Of a stretch of 64,000 nt of DNA, positions 56,413 to 64,000 are shown in pieces. The number at the start of each line of letters is the position of its first letter. Within the stretch, counting starts at the first letter, position 1. The DNA comes from Oidiodendron maius Zn (Eukaryota > Ascomycota > Leotiomycetes > Myxotrichaceae), in contig KN832870.1 in the NCBI GenBank assembly GCA_000827325.1, forward strand, positions 4,030,001 to 4,094,000, given 5' to 3'. The notes beneath the pieces were generated by a model, which did not search any database, was not told the DNA's origin, and worked only from the letters and a program-made list of their open reading frames with translations. The position numbers and the translations under genes were made by a program.

Positions 56413-58893
56413 TTACCACTCAAGCGGCTCCTTGACTTCTTGACCCCTATTTGTCTTTGGTACCGGAACAGCCTTGGCGGCCAACTTGCCTGACTTGTCC
56501 CTCTTCAGATAACCAGTTCCGTCCAACCATGGTGTCAGAGCAGACATCTTCTTCTCAAAGGCACTGATCTTCTCCTCTAATTGCAGGGTCAGTCCGATAT
56601 CGTCAAGCCCATTCACCAAGCAGTGTTTCCGGAACTCCTCGACTTCGAAGCTACAGATCTTATTGCCGGCTGCGTCGTTGATTGTTTGATTGGGGAGGTC
56701 AATCTCGATTTCCTTTTTGGCTCGAGCCTCGGCAGCAATCTTTTCCAGATCATCTTTATTTGTAATGGCTATTGCAAGCATGCCATTCTTGAAAATATTA
56801 TTAAAAAAAATATCACTAAAGAATGGTGCAATGACACATTTAATGCCAAAGTCCAATAAAGCCCACGGCGCATGTTCTCGCGAGCTACCACAGCCGAAGT
56901 TCGGGCCAGTAACTACCAAGACCTTGGACTTGCGATAAGGCTCTTGGTTGAGGATGAAATCTGGCTTCTCTGTGCCATCCTCGTTATATCGGAGTGCATA
57001 GAAGAGAGCCGACCCAAGACCAGTGCGTTTGATGGTCTTCAAAAATTGCTTTGGAATAATGGCATCCGTGTCGACATTTGATCTATCCAGGGGAGCTGCG
57101 AATCCTTTCAATATTTCGAATTTGGGTAGGCCAGCAGAGCTATGCGAAGCAATGGTATTGGTGTGGGGCGCATTATCCTCTGGCTGATCGGCAATCATCT
57201 CCCGCTCATCATCATCGGTCTCAGCCCGTTCATCAACGTGGGGCTTGCCCTCGATGGTTGTAGTTGGCACTGCCTTCTGAGGTGTGGCATTGCGATCTGA
57301 GATCTTTCGCACATCAGCAAGCTTACCAACAATGGCGGCTGCAGCAGCCATCACTGGCGACATCAAATGAGTACGTCCACCTGCTCCTTGGCGTCCTTCG
57401 AAATTTCGATTACTGGTACTTGCACAGCGCTCTTTTGGAGCCAAAATATCGGGATTCATGCCAAGGCACATACTACACCCAGCTTCACGCCATTCAAAGC
57501 CTGCATCAATGAAAATCTTGTCGAGACCCTCTGCCTCTGCTTGATTCTTGACAAGACCGGACCCGGGAACAATCATGGCCCGCTTTATATTCTGGGCAAC
57601 TTTTTTCCCTTTGACGACTAGTGCAGCAGCTCGGAGATCTTCAATTCGGGCATTCGTGCAAGATCCAATAAAGACTTTATCGACAACAATCTCTTCCATA
57701 GGGGTGTTTGCTGTGAGGCCCATGTACTCAAGCATTCTTCGCCCGGCATCCTTTTTCTCCTCGGTTGCGAATGTCTCAGGGTCAGGAACTTTGCCGGTAA
57801 TGGGTACAACGTCTTCCGGGCTGGTTCCCCAGGTTACAGTAGGGGTGATATCCGCAGCATCTATGAAGACATCGATATCATATTTGGCACCCGGGTCGGA
57901 TTTAAGGCTCTTCCAATAAGCAACGGCCTTATTCCATTGTTCTGAGCCGTATACTGGTGCAAGGGGCCGTCCCTTCAAGTACTCGAATGTCGTCTCGTCT
58001 GGGGCCACCATACCAGCTCTAGCACCTCCCTCGATTGACATATTGCAAATGGACATGCGGGCTTCCATGCTCAAGCCTTCGATGGCAGAGCCACAGAACT
58101 CGATAACCGCACCGGTACCACCAGCAGTACCGATCTTGCCGATTGCATGAAGTATGATGTCTTTGGAACTAACACCAGGAGAAAGGTCACCATCAACCTT
58201 AATCCGCATGTTCTTACTGCGCTTTGTGATCAAAGTCTGAGTTGCAAGGACGTGCTCGACTTCACTTGTGCCAATACCAAAGGCCAAAGACCCAAAGGCG
58301 CCATGCGTAGAGGTATGGCTGTCGCCACATACAACTGTTGTGCCCGGGAGTGTGAAGCCCTGCTCAGGGCCGATGATGTGAACAATGCCCTGACGCTTGT
58401 CACCTAGACCAAAATATGTAATCCCGAAGTCTTTGACATTATCCTCCAGAGTAATGCATTGGAGTCTCGAATCTTCCTCCTCGACGAAGGTCTCGAGGTT
58501 CTTCATGTTTTTCCGGGACGTGGTGGGGACATTCTGGCCAGCGTCAGAGCTTGGATGGAGAGTTTAGGCATTGGTGCTTACATGATCCGTGGTTGCAAGA
58601 GTGCAGTCCGGCCTTCTCACTTTTCTGCCAGCATTTTTCAACCCTTCAAATGCTTGCTGTTGTCTTGTTAGCAAGCGGGGTAGTGGTGGGGTAAAGAGAG
58701 CTGCATACTGGGGAGGTAACTTCATGGACAAGATGTCTGTCTAGAGAAATGTCAGAGTTGTTCATTATGCGATAAAATTTCAGTGGCACCCACCGATGTA
58801 AAGCAAGATCGTGCCATCAAGTCTCTCATCGACAATGTGGTCTTGGAACACTTTGTCGTAGAGCGTCTGCGGGCGACCTTCAGCAGCAGGCAT
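56413..58893 (-). CDS. leu1: 3-isopropylmalate dehydratase (Leu1), leucine biosynthesis
   Basis: Four exons, 58893-58794, 58740-58709, 58656-58582 and 58533-56413, give 775 residues, the usual length of the fused fungal enzyme. The N-terminus is [20 protein letters not shown], then [18 protein letters not shown] and [16 protein letters not shown]. The aconitase-like large domain has [20 protein letters not shown] (first cluster Cys) and [17 protein letters not shown], with [10 protein letters not shown] providing the other 4Fe-4S cysteines. [20 protein letters not shown] closes it. After a charged linker (about 425-475) the small swivelling domain runs from [18 protein letters not shown] through [21 protein letters not shown]. 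It converts 2- to 3-isopropylmalate, the second step of leucine synthesis. Three introns cluster in the first 360 bases. No clear Leu3 palindrome (CCGGNNCCGG) was seen upstream. Confidence 0.98.
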
Positions 58894-59551
58894 CGTGAAG
58901 TATTAGCACTGGAGATGTCTTAGGTTCGCAGGCAATCAAGAAATGGTATAAAACTATTGAAGATGGAAAGTGCGTCCTTGGGGGAAGAGAAGGACAAGAT
59001 GTTGTATTTAATAGTGCGGGGACGTATTTCCTTGATGATGTGCAATTGAGGGTTTGGGGAATCGCGTGTCCGACATCGGGGCCGAGATGGCAATGAACAC
59101 AAATCGGAAGCTCCCTATTGGCTGGAGATCCACCATGGAAACACTGGAGTCCAAATAGGGGCATGATGTCTTGAACATCTGTGATCCGCATATACACGAC
59201 ATTTCGTCGAGTCTATTGAAATCGTATGGTGGGCTGAATTTACTTCGCCCTTTCTAGAAAGAAATCATGTGATGGGCTTTCGTAGCGGAGATGTGCTGGT
59301 AGAATTTACTCCCAACCTTTCATTGCTCACAAAGTAAACTAGCGATATCAATGTCAAGCAAGCTATATGATATTAATCGGTTCTTATTATGGATGACTCG
59401 AATTTGCTATTTAGTTTTGCCTCATTCTAATCAAGCTGTCAGATTCAGCCAGCTCCTCGTCCAGAGACATCATGTTGTCACGTAACGAGAGATCGACTCC
59501 CTCTTCACAGCCTCGCCTCCCTGTTAGAGCTTGTATTGTAACATCCTGATT
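58894..59551. promoter_or_regulatory. Upstream region of leu1
   Basis: About 660 bases between the leu1 start (58893, minus) and the stop of the next minus-strand gene (59552). It should contain the leu1 promoter and the 3' flank of that gene. Overlapping open frames at 58880-59202 show no motif. Confidence 0.45.
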
Positions 59552-61980
59552 TTAATCTTGAAACGATCGCCTGTGCCTTCTAGTCCTCCTGGTACTAAGC
59601 AGGGGTCTCTGTCGACGGTTCCTCTTATCGCCGACTAAACTGTCCTTTGGCATTTGCATTGACGTAGAACTGATATTCTGTTTCCCTTCACTGTTCTCAC
59701 CTTCTTCCAAGATCGGAGTCCCAGCAGGGTTACATTTTGCAGCATCCCTCTCAACTTCACCCGGGCTTGATGGCATATAGATGTGTATGTGGGTATGTTC
59801 TTCCTTCCAATCAGGCCTCCAGCTGGAAAAGCCATCCGACAAAATCTTAACATGTGCCACTTCCGATTTTGGGGGAGTGCCAATAATATAACGATGCCGA
59901 CTGGATCCAGCTGGTACTCGATGCTCTGCATGTTGCTCTGTATGTACCTTAGCGGGGAACTGGTTAATAAGAGGATCCGAACCGGCCTCTGTGACAGGGA
60001 CAGGTGCTTCGTTGGAATAACCTCGAAGGAGCTGATTGGGTCGCCGTGTCATATGGACCGGAGCTGATGAGGAACGTATCCAGTAGTGATGATGATGAGT
60101 ATGTTGAATAATTTCGGGCTCCTGTACTTCAGGCCTGTCGTTATTGGTAGTATCTAGCAGATAGGGAAGACACCCGGGCGTAACTTGGTTGACCAGGTCA
60201 TGCTGACAATGAGAGTCCTGAGAAAAATTGGGGGAGGCTTGCTGGGATTCCCGCTTCGCACCCCAAGGAGGAATTCGAGGCTTTGTAAGAACCGAGGGAG
60301 GATTAGGGCTTGACTCATCGATGCCAATCGGTATGAGATCACTATAACTTCTCCTAGGCGGGAGCCGCCTGGCTCTGTTGGAAGTATTGCTTTGCCTAAA
60401 AAAGGTTGGGTCTGCTGTGAAGAAGCGGCAGACGTTGGTATTGCTTTCTCGGAACAGTTAATATCCATAGCAGTATCTGCCCCTTCGCTCCCAAGGTGGC
60501 TTTTAACATTGGAAGGCAGCGGAGAAGTTGGAGGGAGAACAATCTTATTCGGTGCTGGTTCAAGGTCTTTCCCATGGTGAAGTACAGTATCTGAGGAATC
60601 GGTTTGTCTCCTGCGGGGCGGTAGAGACTTCCTTGGTATACTATTAGTGCGGACAGGAGGGCGAGCACTTCCTTCCAGAAGAGCAGCATTATGATCGCGG
60701 ATCTGAGTTAAGAATGCAGTTCGAGTCCTAAAATAATCTTGCTGCTTGGCTATATTATCATTGAGGTAAGGAGCTGGGTTGCGCGCAGAGGGCATTGAAA
60801 AAGATTGAACGCCTGGAGCCCTTTCTGTGTATCAATTGTTAGTATTGTGGCAAGATATAGTCCAGAACTACCAATCGTCTTCTAGAAATACTAGTGAGGT
60901 TTACGACGAACCTTTGACAGGACTTCCGGCCACAGACTGCACAACCGGGCTTAAATCTGGTTCGGCCACACTGCTCCATCCATTTTCTCCTGCATTCCAC
61001 CTTCCGCGTCGCCTCTGTCTCAATCCTAATTGCCGTCGCTTTTGCTCCATTTTCTCGGCCTCTTTTTTCCGTTTCAGGGTTTGCACCATTTCGAGTCCAG
61101 CGATATACTTTTCCTGGGCCTCCGCATAATTTTGCCAATGTTCTTCAACTTCCTTGGCCTGGTGTTGAAGTTTCTTTCTTGTCTTAGAGCTGAGCTGGCT
61201 TGGGTCACTGCTCGTTGTCCCAGTGCTTATATCCCAATATCCTGTTCTTGGGTTCGCTCCTTGGACCCCTAAGAAGTCTCCGCTTTCAACCAAGCTTCTT
61301 CTCTGTTCCCTGCGCGACCTTTTGACCTCATATATCCGTTGCGAATTCGAAACCTCTCCCTCTTCATGTATATCAGTAGCTGGCTTCTGAAATTGCAACC
61401 CAAGCGTCTCATTCTCAAGATGGAGAGATGGCAAACGAAATGATGTTTGCTGCTGTTGGGATGCCGCAAAGCCAGATGACGGCCCACCCACATCATGTTC
61501 CTGAGTCGGTCTAGAACTAGGAAGAGTCTTCAAGGCTCTGCTTTTTCTGGCATCCACCCCTGCCCATTCTACCATCCTTTCATTCACGTCACCTCCGATG
61601 TCTTCTTTATGAGCAGCCAACCTAAGACTCTGAGCATGAGCCATGCCATGGGGATTGCCTTTTGCAACTTCTCTATTCTTCGAGCCTTCAATATTATCAG
61701 CTTCTCGGGGTCCTGTAAGGCCGAAAACAAGATCGACCGCACTTAGAGGCTCTTCCTCTTTGAACTCGCTACGCATTGTGTAGCCTTTCTCCGGCCGGCG
61801 AGAAGGCAGGATGCGAGAGACTAGATTCTCAAAAGGAGAACGCCAATGATGACGGTGGGAGGGCTGTGTCCCCAAAACAGCCGTTTGTAATGGCTTATCT
61901 TTTTGCTTGTGGAATATCTTCGGCCGGTCTTGAGGAGATTGGGAGACTTGAGAAGATTGTGGCTGCACTAGAGAAGACAT
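59552..61980 (-). CDS. Uncharacterised coiled-coil protein of filamentous fungi (one internal junction unresolved)
   Basis: Exon 1, 61980-60912, encodes MSSLVQPQSS to SVAGSPVK. After an intron (donor GTTCGT, acceptor ACACAG) exon 2 starts at 60824 with ERAPGVQSFSMPSARNPAPY. Exon 1 is polar, with a basic helix IYEVKRSRREQRRSL, the motif GANPRTGYWDISTGTTSSDP and a coiled coil LSSKTRKKLQHQAKEVEEHW continuing to KMEQKRRQLGLRQRRRGRW, then ENGWSSVAEPDLSPV. Exon 2 is Ser/Pro-rich. Near 60410 the coding frame must change: one frame carries DINCSEKAIPT, another carries SNTSNRARRLPPRRSYSDLI and stays open to the stop at 59552 (ending RRTRRHRRSFQD). A small intron ending in TTTTTTAG at about 60404, or a frameshift, would join them. 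I recognise no named domain. Nuclear location is possible from the basic segments. Confidence 0.65.
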
Positions 61981-62312
61981 AATGCTGAGTGGAATCTGAG
62001 GAAAAGAAGTTCTGACGAATTTGGTCCTCCAGAGAAAAATTATTTGTCAGTTGGAGGGCTTGTTTCCTTCATTTGCAGCAAGATTGAAGTTCTATAGGCA
62101 GGAGTTCTAAAGGAAGGGGCTACCCTGGCCAGGTAGACATAATTGCGCTGGGTAGGCTATACGACTCACATCCAGTTGAAGTTCCAATTAAAACCTCGGG
62201 AGTTAGTGAATTACAATGACATTCCTTCCACGGAATCAAAGGAGAATGTCCCTTTGGTAACCCACTTTGCCATATCATTTGCCGACCTACGTCTTCTCAA
62301 CAAATACATATA
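61981..62312. promoter_or_regulatory. Upstream region of the coiled-coil gene
   Basis: About 330 bases between the start at 61980 (minus) and the nur1 stop at 62313 (minus). It must contain the promoter of the coiled-coil gene. No distinct site was recognised. Confidence 0.4.
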
Positions 62313-63805
62313 TCACCACCTCGGAGGACCTTTATGAGGACTGCCATAAGCTCCAGGCTTTGACTTATTCCCAAAAGCCATCGGAGCACTCGTTCGTCTG
62401 CTTTCCTCGACCCCAGCAAATGGCAGCCTGTTCTTTGGCAGAATAGGTCTGGTTCCATCGCTTTGTCTTTTAGTTGGGCTTTTACTCCTTTCTCTTTCCA
62501 TTTCCGCTTGAGTTTCTCTTCGAGCCATACTGAGGGAGTCCCTTGGCGCCTCGCGGCGCCCACCATCTTGCATGTCGGACATGCTCGTTGCTTTCTTAAG
62601 TGGAGAATTGGCGTGGCTGTATACGCCTAGACTGCCTCCATCGCCGGCACTTGTGCCTGTGGAAACCGCTCCGGGTGTGCTTTGTCGAAACCGAGGCTGT
62701 CGTATAACAGTAAGTGGAGTCATGCCGGTAAATGGTGTAGGCTCTGGAGAGTTGTATGCAGAGGGTGTATATGCTTGGGGTGGTGAGAATGTTCTCCGAG
62801 AGATTTGAGAAATATTGTCGGGGTCGACATGTTTGGCATAATTTGGATTTGGGTTTGTGCGAAAGCCTCGTTTCAGGATGACTGCAGGAGAGTATGTATC
62901 GACGTCTCCGTCTCCGTCTGTCCCATCCACATTGTCAGAGGAGCTTCCAGGATATTGTGTACCTACATCACGGACTAGAGGGTCTAGTCGGGGATGAACG
63001 TATTTGATATCATATTCGCTCATCACCGCCTTATGAATTAGGGAGGTGTCCTTCTCCTGCCGAGAGAAACAGGATTGAAGGAGCAACAACTGGGAAGATA
63101 TCAGTAGTTGGAGTATTATTGTTGTAAAAACTGTTATGCTAGGTCGTGGATCAGACGGCACTGTAGGGAGGAACAGCATATAAACCAGAACATGGCCAGG
63201 GCTAAAGAGGCAGAACAGACGGAGGCAAGCAGGTATTGGATCCCAAACCGCAATCTCCCAAACATCTCTTGTCGGATCTGGATGTGCTCTAGACTCTGCA
63301 CTGGTGTCTCCAAGAACGCTAGAGAGAAGCCGAAGTGGCGAGGCAGTTGCTGGGGAGGAATCGACTCGGACTCTACGTGCGGAGGGTGTATTTTGTGGAG
63401 CATCAATCGACGTCTCGAATAAACGGTAATGTCGGGTTCGAAAAAAGGTGTATAATGCGTTAGCAACGGAAAGGCAACTTAGAAGGTAGACAATGAACGT
63501 GGCCTATACAGATTAGTATTGCCTTAAAGTGAACTTGGAAGGGTTCTTGCTATGTAGGTCAACCAGCTAGAGCCGGAGCTGGCGTCTCCAAAAACATCAT
63601 CGCGCCCGCTGTTCCCAGAGCTTCCACTGTTTGCCCTCGCAATCAAAAAAACCACGTGTAGACCCAGTGCAACAGGACCTCCGAACTGTTTTGAGTCCCA
63701 TTCTCTCGTCTCAAACTCTTCCGAGAGCCAAAGCAAGAAGTCTCCAGGGTTTAGGTAGTCCTTTATTCGATCTAAAAGTGGTTTTCTGCGCACGAGTCGC
63801 GGCAT
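62313..63805 (-). CDS. nur1: Nuclear rim protein Nur1 (Mug154-type)
   Basis: Two exons, 63805-63551 and 63503-62313, give 481 residues. The start MPRLVRRKPLLDRIKDYLNP and the segments DFLLWLSEEFETREWD and GLHVVFLIARANSG match the fungal Nur1 family. Exon 2 begins ATFIVYLLSCLSVANALYTF (membrane segment), then RHYRLFETSIDAPQNTPSAR. TRDVWEIAVWDPIPACLRLF and the membrane pair FSPGHVLVYMLFLP and TVFTTIILQLLISSQLLLLQ follow, then IHKAVMSEYDIKYVHPR. The C-terminal 240 residues are disordered and basic. Nur1 sits in the inner nuclear membrane and with Heh1/Lem2 tethers silent chromatin and telomeres. An in-frame ATG at 63907 would add 34 residues that do not resemble the family. The intron (63550-63504) has a GCAAGA donor and a TACTAATC branch point, a probable GC-AG intron. 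Confidence 0.92.
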
Positions 63806-64000
63806 TGTGCTCGAAATTAACGCTCTTCCCTTCACACCTCCAGTGTGCTGGATGAAAGAGGCGACACGCCTTTTGTTGTTGTTTACAACAGCTGAAGTCT
63901 CGGGCAAAGCTGTTGTAGGCTCTCGCTAGCGGGGTCATCCGCCTCAGGTAGCTCCCACCTCAAACTGGCATCTCTTTCAGAGTATCACCAGACTGTGACA
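63806..64000. promoter_or_regulatory. Upstream region of nur1 to the window edge
   Basis: About 195 bases that probably contain the nur1 leader and promoter. An upstream in-frame ATG (63907) and two short overlapping frames are present. No other gene is visible before the edge. Confidence 0.4.

Noticed and set aside
58894-59551. Leu3 binding site in the leu1 promoter
   Set aside because: No CCGGNNCCGG palindrome was found by eye in this interval.
1-64000. tRNA genes
   Set aside because: Sequences resembling the GGTTCGA T-arm (for example near 7448, 45780 and 63425) lie in coding sequence or lack a matching acceptor stem.

Overview
The window is nuclear DNA of a filamentous ascomycete (Pezizomycotina). 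The evidence is many short introns (about 45-130 nt, GT...AG, often with a CTAAC/CTAAT-like branch point), large intron-poor coding exons, genes on both strands separated by 0.2-5.5 kb, and protein families restricted to or typical of this group (LIM-RhoGAP, Stu1, Mtc6, Nur1, DUF2415, C2H2 plus Fungal_trans). I cannot fix the class from sequence alone. No rRNA, convincing tRNA, CRISPR, intact transposon or secondary-metabolite cluster was seen. Splice sites below were read by eye, checked for phase, and are not supported by transcripts.

Layout. 1-9.1 kb, minus strand: the N-terminal 964 codons of a LIM-domain RhoGAP running off the left edge, a 2.6 kb gene-free stretch, then the microtubule plus-end protein Stu1/CLASP. 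9.6-12.6 kb, plus strand: a PBSP-type metalloprotease-like protein and a membrane-anchored protein with NPF and UIM-like motifs. 14-16.1 kb, minus: Mtc6. 16.5-17.9 kb, plus: Sec62. 18.5-21.1 kb, minus: a PH-domain protein. 22.9-26 kb, plus: a coiled-coil protein and mitochondrial L-2-hydroxyglutarate dehydrogenase. 26.5-28.6 (or 28.9) kb, minus: a DUF2415 WD-like protein. 29.2-33.1 kb, plus: mitochondrial Hsp70 (Ssc1) and eIF3g. 34-37 kb, minus: Rab GDI (8 exons) and mitochondrial ribosomal protein uL29m (MrpL4). 37-42.5 kb: a 5.5 kb gene-free region upstream of a 1018-aa C2H2/Fungal_trans transcription factor (42.5-45.6 kb, plus). 46.6 kb: a 71-aa single-pass membrane protein. 47.6-49.4 kb, minus: MFS transporter. 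51-52.8 kb, minus: an unusual nuclear zincin-like protein with SUMO-interaction motifs. 54-55.8 kb, plus: a second MFS transporter. 56.4-58.9 kb, minus: 3-isopropylmalate dehydratase (Leu1). 59.5-62 kb, minus: an uncharacterised coiled-coil protein whose reading frame needs an unresolved junction. 62.3-63.8 kb, minus: nuclear-envelope protein Nur1.

The genes are mostly housekeeping: cell polarity and cytoskeleton (LIM-RhoGAP, Stu1), secretion and vesicle traffic (Sec62, GDI), mitochondria (L2HGDH, Ssc1, MrpL4), translation (eIF3g), leucine synthesis (Leu1), nuclear periphery and telomere maintenance (Nur1, Mtc6). There is no operon-like organisation, only divergent and convergent neighbours. 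The most interesting candidate for new biology is the 51-52.8 kb gene, which combines an HExxH motif, a basic nuclear-type segment and clustered I-D-L-T SUMO-interaction motifs, a layout reminiscent of the Wss1/SPRTN DNA-protein crosslink proteases without recognisable homology to them.
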